Below are positions 49,691 through 63,690 of a stretch of DNA of 64,000 nucleotides, one piece after another (within the stretch, counting starts at the first letter, position 1; each line of letters opens with the position of its first letter). The stretch covers positions 376,714 to 440,713 of the forward strand of contig WBMV01005050.1 in NCBI GenBank assembly GCA_013396655.1, given 5' to 3'. Origin of the DNA: Campylorhamphus procurvoides. Its lineage: Eukaryota; Chordata; Aves; Passeriformes; Dendrocolaptidae. The translations under genes were made by a program, and so were the position numbers. The notes under the pieces were generated by a model that had not been told where the DNA came from, ran no database searches, and saw only the letters and a list, made by a program, of their open reading frames with translations.

Positions 49691-52600
49691 CAGATCTCTG
49701 AAGGTCTGACCAGCTGGGTGTGCTGCTACTGAGGATGACCCGCAGTGGCTGTTTTGGGGCAGACTATAGGAAAAAGGGTGAATCTGCTCTCTCCTGTTGC
49801 TGTTCCTTAAAGCCTTGGATGGACACCCGTGAGCAAGGCCATCTGCTTTGCATTGGCAGTGGAAAGTCCTGAAACCCGCCCCCTTTGGGGTGCCTAATTT
49901 TGTTTGTAGGTCTTACCACCAATGGTTTGTATTGCCTTCTCTCTCTCTGCAAAACAAGATCACAGTAGCCCCTATGCTGGCACGAGTGTCAAACAAAGAA
50001 AAGATTGCAAAATGCAAATATTAGATGCCTCAAAGAGATGGCCCAAGTGGTATGTACACCCTTTTATGTCATGCTTAATTTTCCCTGGAAAAAATAAAAA
50101 AGGGAGGACTCAAACCATTGTTTGCAAATTGGCAGTCAGATCACTGGTTTGTGTGGTGCTGTTAAATCAAAAAGTTGCACCATTAGTGGGTTTGGCCCAA
50201 TGTTCTCTAACAAATTTATTAATGATGCCTGACAGGCTGTCTATATTTGGGGATGTTCAGTTATTAGTCAGAAAATTAAACTTAAGCTGTGTCACCCATG
50301 TGAAAAGAATACAGAAAAGTACATCTAAAAGGAATAATAAAGGACACAAAAATCAATATTGCAGGGGTAATGGCATGTTTGCTAAATACTTGGTTGCTGG
50401 GAAAACTTGGCTGTTTTCTTTAAAACTAATTTCTTATCGTTAGTTTAAGAGCTTAACTAAACCCAGTTGAGTTGCCTTTGGTTTGGGATGATAAAACTGA
50501 AATCCGTGAAGAAAAGTATATGGAAGTTTTTATGTTATCATTCAATTTCTTTCTCCCTTTATTCCATAGAAATATCATAACTCCGTGAGTCCCACCTTCT
50601 CCCCAGTGAAGGCAAGGGGAATTTTGCCTTGGAGCAGCCCCCAGCCCAGAGAAGATTTCAGCCACAGCTGCATCAGCTCCTTCCACCTCCAGTGCTCAAG
50701 TGCCACAGGCTTTGGTGGGAATGAGGGGGGATTTTTGTGTGCCTAAGGACCCGTGCTCCAGTTCCCAAAAGGCTGAAAAACTCAGGCAATACAGAGGATG
50801 TTATTCTCTGAATGTTTGCCATCTGAGGGGAGATGCTGACACTACCTTATCCCACTGAAATCTCTTGTAGAAGCAGTGGATTTCGAAAGTGGTGGGCAAA
50901 ATATGCTTGTTTCTGGTAAAACAGAAGAGGCCAATGTGTAGGGCTTTTACTGCCTCAATTTCCCAAGGAATTTCTAATGAGTCAGAGTTAACTCTAGTGT
51001 TTAAAAGTAAAATATGGTTATGGCTCTCAAATGCAAGCTACATTTAACAACCATATATTGATTTTTTTTCCCTGTGTAATTTTATTTCAGTGAACATTTC
51101 TGTTTTCTTAATTAGTAGCCTTTTAAAGAGAGATTTAACATCTTCATTATCAGAGGGTAACTTATGAAACAGCTGTATGGAGAGAGAGGGAGAGACAGAG
51201 AGAGTGGGAGAAAAAAGCATTGGTGAAAGACTTTCTATCTGTACTTCAAGGGGCAGTGTGTGTGCACATGCACATGTGTGCACACACATACAGACAAGCT
51301 GACCCTGATGGTACAACTGAGACAAAATAGCAGTGGCAGAGCTGGTGACAAAACTCAGCAATTTCCAATTGCACAGTCACCCTGTAACGGGAAGAACTGT
51401 TTACCCCATGTTCCTTATTAAACTGAAGTATTTTATTTAATGAGCATGACTCATGCAAGGTGTTCCCATAAATCATCAGCTGGTTTACAAACTCAATAAC
51501 TAGGCTTCCTGCTATAACTAGGCTGTGCACACCTTAAATTATTAACACGCCAGGGCCTTAAGGCAGATCTTTGATGATGATGATATAAACACTGTGAGGA
51601 CAAGGTGCTCTCTCAGCAAAAGATTATTGACTCTAATTACCATTTACCACAGGAAAAAGAAAAGAAAAGACAATAAAATATGAGGGAGAATTTAAATCTC
51701 AGATTTAATTTTACGAGGAGTTTTAAACCCCCAAACTTTTTGTTGTTGTTTTTGCTGCCGCTGCTTTCAGCTGCTGCTGTTGCATGATATTCTCTAGTTG
51801 GCTGATCTTGAAAGCATGACAGTTGTTAAGCAGAAAAAGAAACAAAAAAATAAAACATGAGAGAATGTTCAGTTGATGCTATGTACATTCTTTGAAATGG
51901 ATGGAAAAAGGCCAGAGGGAACAGAAAATGATAATACATTGGAAAGAATCCCAGCCTTAATTGTTTTCATGTATGTAATGTAATAAAAAGGTTAAAGCAC
52001 TAATATGCCTGACTACAGTCATTTGGTTTGTAAACCAGAACTGCAGGTCAGCCTTTAAAAAAGGAATTGTATACTATTATTATAGGCTTCAATTTTACCC
52101 AACCCTCATTATAAGAATTCTGGAAGTAATGGTAGAGGGGTTGAAATGCAGTTATTTCTGTCCAGGTGAAAGAGCAGAGACAGCCCCACATGCAATGCAC
52201 ATTTGGGTTCTGTGAGTGCAAACTCCATTAGAGAGTGGCACAGTGAGGATGCAGAACACGAATCATCATAGTCATATCCTAACCAACAGGTAAAAATAAA
52301 CCATGCCTTTCACTGCAAGGAGGAAATGACTTTCATTTCAAAGACATGTTTACAATGTCGTTGCTTTTTCAACCTAATTTTTGAACCTGTGTTTTTATTA
52401 ATACAAACAGCAACTTCTTACATTTTTAATGATCCTTCCATGCCGTCAGATCCCAAAGGTACTTGGCAGATGGTACAAGGGCTCACTTTATACCCATTGC
52501 TGAAATAAACCGATTGAGGCTGGAATAAGGCTGTCATCCTGCCTTATTATGGTAATAGGACCATGTCTGTAACTCTACAGGGAAGAATTTTCTCCTTCCC

Positions 52601-54280
52601 AACTCCAGGGCACCAAAATCTTCCCAGTTCTTAATTTTTATTATTTTATCTGTTGGTTATTTCTGGGTGGAAACAATAGTGTCCCTAAGTTCACTTCTTA
52701 TCTGACTGTACTTTGCAGCTACTAATGAAGAGACTTTTTGTGGACTGACTCTCTGACTTACACATGGCTCTGAAATTGAGGCCAAACTGTGCAAAAATGG
52801 AGGCAATATATTATTATGTCTCCTTAAAAAGGATTAGAACTATGATTTAATTTTTCTTTTAAAAACTAGCACCAATATCACTACCAGTGGGCCACAGAGG
52901 AGTACTGGGTTCAATATTAAGGCTTAGGGATATACACCATATAATAAGTCACTTTTACCATGTTCTCCCATATTGAAGCTTTCCTTGGAGGTCCTCTGCC
53001 CAAGCTCTGATCAGTCCCACTCCTACTTAATATGTGATACGTGGCACAATCTGAACCAAAGATTGTAAGATATGAACAGTCATCCTGTGTTTCTGTGTGA
53101 AAAGCTTTCAAGTACTGGTGTTGCTTCAATTCTTCTAGCAAGAGATACTGCTGTGGAAAATACAGATGTATTTTCTTAAGAGCATTCTCCCTCAGTATTG
53201 CATAGGACAGAGAGATAAGTGCATGATGCATGATATCCAGCAATAGTGGATCCATAGGTTTATGTGTGCCATTTCATCTGGATGTTAGTATCCCACAGTC
53301 ATATCAGTACTGAGAAAAATGAGCTTAATGCAGTGCTTTCACATTCTTTGAGGTTTATTGTCCCAACATTGAACAGGAGATTTCTATGACTAACTCTTGT
53401 TAATATTATTGGAAGTTAGGAAAGCTACATGGTGCACATTGTGTATAAAACATGTATAAAGTAAAAAACTACATGAACATGTACCACTCAGAGAGATGGA
53501 GTGAAAAGAGAATGATAACTAAAAGTGTTCATATACAATAAAGTAAAAAAAACCCAAATAATCAACATTTCTTTGTTCCCCCCCCCCTCCACTAACAAGG
53601 GATATGGTTAATTTTAATTATACAAGTCAGGAAATTCTGCGTTTCCATAGAAACCCCATCTTTGTTCCTCTTCATGCATGTATTTCTGCCTTGTCTTTAT
53701 TTATTCACAGAACGTAAATACAACTACATGGCACAAGTTCTCTCTAGTAATAGAGATGAGTGCTCTTCCATTGCATTCTCTCATGACCACACTGTGGGCT
53801 GAATATGCAACTCTGGTCTCATGTGTGACAGACTCATTTCAACAGAGTTCCTACAGAGTGAAACTGCAAGGATAGAACTTTGAGTCTGGCCCTGCCCTTG
53901 TGTTTATGGTGGTGTTGTGTGATTTACCTCACAGAGTGTCACCTTGCCCAGTAATGGCATCTTGAGAAAGTCACAAAGCGACGAAAACAACTTCTGTTGT
54001 GCTGGAGTAGGAGCTATGTCAATCAGAGACAAGAAATAACCAACTAATTATTGTCTGGGATGTACAGAAAACAGAGGTGGCCCCTGATGGAGCTGCCACA
54101 GTTGCTGTAAGCAAAGAGGCAGTCTGCTGAAAGCACAGAATGGGAGTGAAGGGCAGCAAGTTGTGTGAAGGCAGTTGAAGAAAAGCTGATTTCCAGGTGT
54201 GATCTGGGTTTCTTGTGTTAGCCATTTATTTAGGCAAGGAAAGGCTGAAAGAAGACTTCTCTGCAGCAGAGAATACACAG
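49691..54280. other. Intergenic sequence, no gene seen
   Basis: AT-rich to mid-GC. A degenerate GT/CA stretch occurs near 51,255-51,295, GA-rich sequence near 51,180-51,210, and a short C-run near 53,579-53,588. The part 51,540-52,110 is AT-rich and repeat-poor but without striking motif clusters. No gene. Confidence 0.5.
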
Positions 54281-54304
54281 AATCTATGATTCTATGATTC
54301 TATA
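54281..54304 (+). repeat. CR1-type terminal octamer repeat (ATTCTATG)n
   Basis: Three units of the 8-bp motif (aatctatg, attctatg, attctata). This octamer is the 3'-terminal microsatellite of CR1 LINEs in birds. The sequence to its left does not clearly match a CR1 body, so either the element is extremely short and decayed or only the tail type is shared. Confidence 0.5.
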
Positions 54305-57300
54305 ATCTGAGAGACTTAACCAGGCCTGCACAGACAGTCACTAAACTATTTTCTAAACTTCTGCCATGCTTCAGAGCTATCCCCTTCCGGCTGCTAAAAT
54401 GACCTGCCACATATTGACTTGGTTTTGTGCTCCTGGCTGAGTCCATGACTGCTCTGGGGTCTGTTTTCCCATGTTCTTTGGCAGCAGCATATTGTTTCCT
54501 TCCTACCTTCTGCCCCATGCAAACCTCTTCATATAAACGCACACCTGCCAGCTCCTCGCCAGACCTGAGACCTGTTAGAGATGTAGCAAAGCCTTCAGAA
54601 GGAAAGCTATGTACTGTCTCAAACCAACGGACAAGAATAGCTGTGCAGTTTCATTCTGTCTCCTTTCTCCCCACCCAAAAAATGTGTTGAGACCATAATC
54701 GCTTCTGTTTTGGCAAAAGCCACTTGCAAGCAGCCAGCAGAATTGAGGCAAGGGGCAAGGTGGCCAGGGAGTGCCTGCACCACATGCAGAGAGTGAAACA
54801 TGGTCTGCATCATTCAGTGGTGGGGTTTGCACTGGGTAAGATGAGAGCTGGAATGGAAGGTGAGAGCTTCAGTTCAAATCTAGAGTCCTCAGCTTTCATG
54901 GCAAGACAAACCAGCCTTCATCACCCTTTGTGTCTGGAAGTGGTGTGAACTAGCTTGATTGCAGTAAATGGATGCCCATACTTACCATGCAAGTGCTTTT
55001 GGGGCAGTCTAACCATGACTTTGACTTATGCTTTAGGGAAACCTTGGAAATGGTCACAGCCATGCCAGAGAGGAGAAGCAACATGAAGACAGGTGGTGCT
55101 ACAAGCAGAAGAAATGTCATTACCATGAAAAGCAGATTAAGCAGGGCAGTGAGGGAGATAAATTTCTCAATTCTGTTTTTGCATACAGATGTGCTCCAGC
55201 ACTGGCCTTTCTGCCACTAGTTTACAATCTATAATCTATAGATAATTCTTGAGTTCTGTGTTTCTTTCTTTATGTGGAGGGTGCTTGGTTGCTTCCCCAT
55301 AGGTTATTGACTTCAAGAGCATGGCTGCTGTTTGAAGCTTCTGAAAGCTTTGCAACACTGGAAGGCCTGGCAGATACCATCCAGCAGAGCACATGGGGCT
55401 ATCACGGGCTCAGTTTAGCCACAGGACTGCTGATGGCTCCCAGTTTACCTAGAAAGGTACACACCACTGTCTTGAGAGAGAGAAGGATTCTGGAAACAAA
55501 TATGGGTACATCTACAAGTGCAACAATAAATGCTATATGTGCATTTAAATCTGCCCACCATCTTAGATGATTCTAGAAAGAATGCCTCTCTTCTGTTGAG
55601 GGAAAAAAAGGACACACTTTTCCAGATGCAGACCAATAGGCTCAGCATGAGCAACAAGACATGCTGAAATATGTGTGCATTTGTGAAACTGAAAGCCACT
55701 GATTTCACCTCCCAGTCTAAACCTGGAGGAAGTGTTTTCAGGTTTGCATTCTAGCTCTTTCATTAAACATGTGTAATAAACACTGTCATAACTTGCCATG
55801 CAAGAATGTACTGCAAAGTAACAATGTCAACTGCTACTCTCACTTTTCCCTCCCATGTATTTATATATGAGGGTTTTTTTAAGCTAAATGAAAGGAAGGA
55901 AAGGGAAGTATTAGGAATTCTGTGCAACTTGTACAACATGACTCTGTGTGTGGGAATGATATGGAAATTTTAATCTCTACTACTAGTTTGTTGCTGCTCT
56001 GGGAGGAAGCAACAACAACAAAAAACTGCCTATAAGTACTTGCTGAAATAATGGCCCCATCAAACCAGATGTTAGCCAGATGAGCAGTCTTTTTGTATGT
56101 GTTCATGTTACCCTTGCTAATGTTTGATTTCTGTGCAAAAATTAAACCTCACTTAGTGCCTGCCTACAGTCTGGCAAGCCTCCAGATTATTAGGACATTT
56201 TAACACCCTTACATTTTAAACAAAAAGACCAAAAGCATTTGCTGTACCTATATTTTTATTTTTTTTAAAGACTGCTTAAGCAAACAACAAAAAATTCAAG
56301 GGACCAATCTTCATTGAGTTGGCTCATATGGAAGATCTTGCTGAGGAGAAGGTGTCATGTAATGTTATGGATGTGCTTTCATGCTCTGCACAGGAGATGC
56401 CCCCTTGAATTAGGTGTTAAGGCACCATTGAAGAGTGTTGACTTGCTACCAATCTCATGCATTAAGTGCCTTTCAGTGAAACACGCCAAGTAGTAAACTA
56501 GTCATGATTACTTGACTTTCTAGCTCTTGCCAGAGAAACCTATTTCTTACAAAGTAGCACAGAAAACAGTTTTACTACGAAGATTTCACAAGTCAAAATA
56601 CCACTGTTTTTGTGACTCTGGATATCCCAAGGGTAAAAATTGAATGAGTCATTAAGTTCCTGAAAAGCACTATATTCATGTGGGTTTAAGTATGTTCACA
56701 AAACAAGCCTTTTCCCCCTGTCACGACTCTCTCCCATTATGAGAAGTTTGGAGTCTTTCTCTGACAGTAAAGCTGCCACTTCTGGGAGATGAACTCAAGC
56801 AAAAATGATAAAGCATCTTCTACTGTCCTCCAAGGCTTTATCCTGATTGTGTCTTAGGATGTGTCTCAAAACAACAGGGAAAATTCATCCAATGAAACAT
56901 TATGTCCCTACAGGTATTTTCTGGATGACATAATTATGTGTTGATGGAAACTGGGTTTCTGATTCATTGCATATATTTATATGAGTTTGACTGGGTCAGA
57001 GTCAGTGCAGTCAATAGGTTAACACCGGTGTGTGGCCTTTGGAAATTAACCTTGAGACTTTAGGGTCTGATATGTTCCAAATAGTAAAGAACCTTCTGTT
57101 CAAATTACAGTGAATGTAAACTCTGATCCTTTCATGTTTCTGGAAATTAGGCCCATTGGTGTCTCAAACAAAACACTAAAGCAACGAGTTCCTAAAACAT
57201 TAAAGCATCTTCTCAGTTCTGAACATTTTGACATCAAAATAATTGTTGGGCCCAAACCAAAACCTATACTAGGAAACTGCTAAATGCCAGGAGACTTTGT

Positions 57301-59246
57301 ATTTTAAGTCCTATTCAAAGAAACATTTGATCTAATTTCTCAAAATACAAACATGGTGAACTAGTTACGAAATCGACATTCTATTACTCAGTTTAAGCAA
57401 AGCCCTTCAGTGTTTGCATCCCAAAGTAAACTACCCTTTTTTCTTGGGATGATGTAGTGATCACATCAAGTCCTGATGCTGGCTCAACTGTATGTTTACC
57501 TGAAAGTTCACAAACTCTGGCTGTGACTGTTTTCACTTCCATAGGTCCCATTAGTACCAAATGTAGTGTTCAAGTGATATTTGGATGCTTAATGCAACTA
57601 GTAGACTCATACCTGTATATTGCTTTGGTACTTTTCCAAACGAATGACAAAATTTTGGGATTTATACACTCTGTGTGAAAAGCAGTCCTTCTCTGTGGCC
57701 TTACTATATGTTAAATCCTTGCTCCTTAAGGGTTGTGTTTGTAAAGTGGCACAGATTTAATATAGCATGTGTTTTATTTTGAGCAGACTCTACATTATCA
57801 TGCAGCAATGTAATAGAACTCTTCTGGTTGACAAACACTGTGGTGTAAATGATTTAATTTACTAGCTGAAGCATGAGTCTACATATTATTGTACTGATCA
57901 GTCATTGCATACTAAAATCACTCATCCTTAATGTAATGATTTGGTATCCCTACAGAGAATTTGAGTCATCAGAAAGTCATTAGATACAGTAAAAAATGAA
58001 AATTACTATTACACAGCAGTAAACACTATTAACTGTTAGTTAAAACAGCATTTAATTTAGCAATGCAACAGTTTACAAATTTTCTGCAGTTTACTTAGTT
58101 CTCATATAATTATAACTACAAAGCTAATACCTCCAGTGCCAATAGCATGACACAAATATGGGGTGGGAGAATATGACCAACCATTTCAGCTCAAAGTGGA
58201 GCAACTACACATCATTACAGAGCATCATGTTAATTTTTATCTTAATGGTTCAGTCATATGATGTAGAAGCCATGGCTGATTGTAGAAGAGGCAAGAAAGA
58301 ACTGTACCATTCTGTAAGTCATCCAGGCACTGAACTGTCCCTCAGCAGTGGGGGTGGTATCTTATTTATTCTCCTGTGGGAAATGGGAAATTTGCAATGA
58401 CATGTAGATTAAAGTAGAATCCAAGAGAGTTCAGAGCTCTGTTATGGTCTTCAAGCTTTTACTGGTAATGTGTTCTCTTACAGGCAAGGCCCACAATGAA
58501 AGGTCTCCTTCTTCTTTCTCCTTTCTCCTTCTCCCTGCTTCTCCTTTTTCTTTTCATATGTGAAACTTGTGGCAAACCTGAGTAGAAACCATGTCTCTCA
58601 AGTCCAGTATTAGCTCCTTAACCACAGGGCTGTGGTTCCTTTCATGTTTTTTTCTTTTTGTCACGCAGTGTTGTATAAATGTTGGAGGCCCAACATTTCT
58701 TCCCATTATAATCCACACAGGTTGGATAATGGACTGTCTTCTGCTGTTTTGTAATTCAGCTGAAGTTGCTGGACTAACATCAGAGATGAATCTGATCCTT
58801 CCCTTGGCATATGGATGTATATTCTTTGTGGGTTCTATGTATCTAGAAGCCTGGAAAGTATTGATTTTATATGCAGAATATCAAATGTATGTGCCTAGAC
58901 TTCACTGATAAGATAGAATTGTGGGATTTCTCTCATTTTCATCTGTTTGAATGAAGAATTGGCTGGAGGGGCATTTTCTGTTTGTATCATATGAATGTCT
59001 GGTGATACTTTTCAGTTAGCAATAATTACATTACATCTGCTGTGTACAGAACAGGAAACTAATTCTTCTTATGAAGCTACAGTACATGGATAGAGATTTT
59101 GAGTTTTGTACTGTTACATTTACTAACCACATAATTGCATATTTAGTTCTATTACACCAGAACCTGAAATGTTATGGTGCAGGGTATAATTACACCATTT
59201 ACTCTTGAAGAAACCCTCAAGATATAATATAAATAATAGGATTGCA
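54305..59246. other. Intergenic sequence, no gene seen
   Basis: Predominantly AT-rich. Much of 56,100-58,160 is AT-rich without repeats and may contain weakly conserved sequence, but nothing specific stands out. A CTTCTTTCTCC-type pyrimidine tract lies near 58,506-58,556. No gene. Confidence 0.5.
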
Positions 59247-59335
59247 GATTCATAGAAATTAGAGATGGGAAAAGAGCCTATTAGGTCATCTGCAACCCAG
59301 TGAGAAAAATTATAAACAGTTTGCTGGAGTGCATC
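59247..59335 (-). mobile_element. CR1-like LINE relic (3' end)
   Basis: The segment gattcatagaaattagagat followed by gggaaaagagcctattaggtcatctg resembles the reverse complement of the 3' end of old CR1 elements of birds and other reptiles (the 'tcatagaat...agatggaa...ggtcatct' pattern). Only about 90 bp are recognisable. Subfamily cannot be given. Confidence 0.55.
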
Positions 59336-62300
59336 TTATCATAGGCATTGATTGGCCTTTCTATCTCCTTGTGCAAGAATTCCCCCTGAACCCTGCAGAA
59401 GAGCTACTTGAAAGTGTAGGAGAGGAACTGTGAGCCAGCTGACAGCTGTGTAGGAGAACTGGCAAAAGCACACCATTTCCCCCCAGCAGTGGAAAGTCTG
59501 CCCAAAAAAATCCATGTAAAGATATCTTTTCACCAGAGGCACCAAATCTAGGGGCTGCATTGGTCAGTGGCAGAAGCAGGGATGATGAAGGTTATTCCAT
59601 GTCTTGGGCTACTCTCTGTGCAGGACTCGTGGTTATTGTTATGCTAGCCACATCATTCATCTTGTCTGAAATTCAGACCCTGATCTTTTCTTCTATGTAG
59701 TTATTTATTCGGCATGTAACTTGCAAATAAAAAGTAGCCACAAATATTAACAGTAGTTATTATCTGAAATAGCTATCTATCTTTCAACCTTTTTTTCCCT
59801 CTGTAATGGACAGCAGCCTTCTAAGAGGTACAAGGACTCCAGAGATGACCATGAACTGACCAAGAAGTTGTCCAGATTGCTTCTCAGTCTGGTAGTCATT
59901 GTCATCATCACTCTCTGCTCTCTCCTTGTAGGCACAGCTCCATCCATCCTGTGGTTTCTCACTTAATGGTTTTCTGCTTTCTTCTCCTCTCTTCACTTTC
60001 TTACCACTCTTTGAGGAGCTGGTTCTCCTGTTTTTCCTCCTCCTTCTCTCTTATATACACAGGAGAGCCCAGCATTGAGAAGACAGTGTGTGGGTAAAAA
60101 CACTTTCTGAACACGCTCACCCATTGTGCGTTTAGATGACAGTAGAAATAAGATAATTGTAATTGGAGTTTTAAGGCTTAGTTCTTGCCGTAGGTACGTG
60201 AGGGAGAACCACCATCCCTCCACATCATCCATATGTGTCTTTAGACAGGCCTCCAATGACATGTCTTTCAGTCCCATGCTGTTTCCATTAGCTCTCACAT
60301 GCTGCTAGTGGAGTCATTGCTTACTCTTTCCTTCCCCTGTCAGGGATGGGTGTGAGCCCTGAGGGCTCTGAGGCACCTGCCATGGTGGAAAGCAGTCCTG
60401 CCATGATGCAGCACCCCTGAGGGGCAGCTGACTGCAAAGGCCATGCCTCAGGGAAACAAATCCTTTCCCCAGGACAAAACCAGTGGTGCACTGGGGGCTC
60501 TCATGGCACACCCATGCCCACCTCTGAATGTTGGGTTGGTGGAAGGCTGATGACGCCTCTCCCTCTTTGTGGTCTCTGGGGGTCAGGCCTGACCTGCTGT
60601 GGAGCTTCACGACTTTGTTCACTTTGAGGGAATCTCTGCTGGGGATCTGGCCCTTTCTTATTAAATCCTGAACCAGCAGCGCAGCATTCCTGAGAGATGA
60701 CTGCAGTGATGAGGCAATTAATTACAAAGCTGACTTAACTGCGTGCTCAGGTTTAAACAAGTTTGCATCACCAACATTCCCCTGGTAATTGCTTTTAAAG
60801 GAGCAGAACTGGATGTGAAGCAAAAGCCAATGGGGCACATGTGGCTGTGCAGAAGGGCAAGGGTGGCCAAGAGACAAGAGGAAGGACTTGGTTCCCCATG
60901 AGGAGGGCAGCTCAAGGAAAACTTCAGTTATTGGTTCAGTGTCAGTAACTGCACTGTGAACTGATTCTGGGGAGGATGGGGTCTTGTATGGCAAGCCACA
61001 ATGGTCCTTTTTGAAATCCCAACAGACTTGCTATCAGGTCTAACAGATTAATTGCAAGATGCTTTGGAAAGACTGTTTCTTCCTGATACCTTCCAGCCTG
61101 AAGAGCCAGATGAGTGTGACTCTCAAGAGCTCCATGAAGTCAAGGATCACTACAGCTAATAGTGGATGACTATGTGCAAACATGGAAACATGCAGGTGCC
61201 CTTCACTTGTAGCAGTCACCTCTTTTAATATTACTACCCTCCTTGCTGTCACAAAGTAGTTTAGACTGAAGTGATGTGCAACAGAGTCTGTTAATATTTT
61301 TTTACAAAAAAAAAGAGTGGGAGCAAAACATAGTAGCAAGAAAAAAGCCATTGGCAGGTGCAGGAAGCATGGGAAAGGGTCTCTTTTGAACCACTGTTGT
61401 CACCTTGTAACCAGTATCTTCTGCTGCTATCTTTTGGACTTTTTAACTTGTGCTGAAAGTCTGACAGTGTTTCTGTGGAGCCTTTACAACCATTAAAAAG
61501 TCCTCTTTAGCCCTCACAAGTTATCACTTTTCAGCAAGCTGCATGTCTCTATCTGAACAAAATTAGGCTCCTGTAAAAAAAAAAAATAAAAAGAAATTAA
61601 TTTGCACCAACATCTGCCCTTGGTGGTTTTCAGAGGAGGATTAAAGAGAGTTGTTCCAGATACCCAAACTTAACAAAGAGCAGGTTAGGTCCGTGCCACC
61701 CATCAAGATTAGAATGCACTGTAATTCTGATTTCAGGCTGTGTTTTTATTTAATCCCTATCTGTAGATGTATCTAATAAACACTACTGGAAACTAATTTA
61801 CATTCTAAAATCTATTAATTTAATCATAGTCATTATATAAGTCACCAATAAATAGCAAGTAAAACAAGCAGAGTGAAACAACAAAATGAGATAACCAATC
61901 TAACTTAAATAATGACAAGCACTGCAATCTGTAACAAAAAATCACACAAGTTAACACTTTAACAGCATTTGCATCCCAGTTTATTAGATCTTTCATACTT
62001 GGTGTGACGAAAGTGTGGGATGAGTAAAAACAAGTCCTTACGGGCAAAATTCAACCACGCATGGAAAGCCTGGATAAAATCTTCCCCATTCTTTCAGTCC
62101 TATGGAGGGAGGAACCAGAAGAGCCACAGTGGGATAGAAAATGTGTGTTTCTCCAAGGCAAAGAGGTATGGCAGGACCATGGGACCTGGGAATGAGTCCA
62201 GACACAATGTGTCAACACCTTGATATGGGGACACTGTGTTGTTGTTGTAGTCCATGAAATTGAAAGAGCAGATGTTTCAAAGCTCTGCGGCCCGCCCATG

Positions 62301-63283
62301 GGGAGGGACATCTTCTCTGCAGTGATTTCACACTCAGGTGTCAGCTGCGAGATTTCATCCAAAAGAAAGGAAAACCTGGTACTTGGCGCAAAGAATGAGT
62401 TACTATAAAATCTGGATTTTAGTCCTTTTACTCACTGAGTCTCTTTCTGATGAGAATTGTCACTAGGCTAAAGCTTTCCAAGAGCTGCAGAGCTCCAGAC
62501 AGGCAAAGGTGACTGCTGCCACACAACAGAGGTAGCAGCAGGGATAGTGAGGACATGCATCAGACAGGACTGGAGAACCTGGCCTCTTTTGAAGAAACCC
62601 CCTGATGTTGGAGCGCCCTGCATGAGAGAATGACAAGATTTTATAGTTAATGCTTAGGTGTATTTAAATATCATACCTTTCAAGCCCACCAGATTGCTGT
62701 TGTCTGCTGCTCACTCCAGGCCTGCTTCCCAAAGCAGTGGTGACCCCTTTGGCATCTGTAGGCAATTCCACATCCTTCAACAACAGTGTCAGCTCCATGT
62801 GTCAAAGACAAGGTACAGTCCATAGTGCATTCACTGCTGATTAAGAAACAGCCTTTGCTCCCAAGAGCTGTGCAGCCCTTGGACTTTTTTCTAGTGCTGT
62901 GTCTATGGTTTAGAGAATTTCTCTTTATCATTTCTCTCTGAGGCTCTCACACCAATTTACTTCTGTTTCCGAAAATCAAACAAGTCCTGAGTGTTATGTC
63001 TCCTCCCTGAGGGAGGAGATTTATTGTTTTGATGAGAACCACCCACTGGCCAAGCAGTTGCATAGGTCAGTTCCTGAGCGGCAAAGACTATAAATAAATG
63101 AATTTAAAGATTTTGTGATGCCCCTGGGAAACTTCACATCGACACGTTTCTGTAAAGACAGCTCCAGGCCCATGCCTCTCCCATTCCTTTTATTTTTAGA
63201 TACTTATTCCCAAGAGCAGAAGACTTCTTTCTTGGGGCCATATTTTTTAAAGTGGTCCTATCTCTGCATCCAAGTGTGAGACT
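59336..63283. other. Intergenic sequence, no gene seen
   Basis: Ordinary intergenic DNA with a short A-run near 61,577. No exon, RNA gene or CpG island recognised. Confidence 0.5.
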
Positions 63284-63343
63284 ATAATAATAATAATAAT
63301 AACAACAGCAATAACAACAACAACAACAGCTAATGATGATGAT
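63284..63343. repeat. Compound microsatellite (TAA)n-(CAA)n-(TGA)n
   Basis: About 18 bp of perfect TAA triplets, then interrupted CAA/CAG triplets, then three TGA triplets. Likely length-polymorphic. It lies close to a MIR-like relic and may have grown from the tail of an old retroposon, but that is inference. Confidence 0.8.
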
Positions 63344-63616
63344 AAGTGTAATACCTTTCACTTATGTGCTTCTCATTGCGATGATTTGCATTACATCAGA
63401 AATGTACAATAGGGGCTCTCTGCCAAGCAGATAACCAGTGTTGACCTGAAGAAGCTATGCTCCAAGACATAAGCAAGCTCCAAATAAAAATACACATGCA
63501 AAATTATATACACTCACATATATGGCCTCAATCTGATTCATCCAAAGAGATGAAAGCAGTTGGCAAACAGCAATTAACTCATTTTCATGCAACAGATAAG
63601 CATCATCTTTCTATCT

Positions 63617-63690
63617 GATGGATGAGCAAGACAAGTTAAATGACTTGCCCAAGGTTACACAATGCATCAGGGCAGAGCTTGGAAGCAGTA
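63617..63690 (-). mobile_element. MIR-like (CORE-SINE) relic
   Basis: The stretch agttaaatgacttgcccaag (63,634-63,653) and the following gttacac...cagggcagagcttgga match the reverse complement of the conserved core of MIR-type SINEs. Old amniote-wide copies of such SINEs are known in birds. The flanks are too decayed to define the ends. Confidence 0.55.

Noticed and set aside
49691..49850. Possible continuation and right target-site duplication (atgga) of the 49-kb LTR
   Set aside because: Sequence after about 49,690 no longer resembles the LTR, and a 5-base match near 49,827 is expected by chance.
51255..51295. GT/CA-rich stretch as a structured element
   Set aside because: It is a degenerate dinucleotide repeat; its imperfect palindromy follows from TG/CA complementarity.
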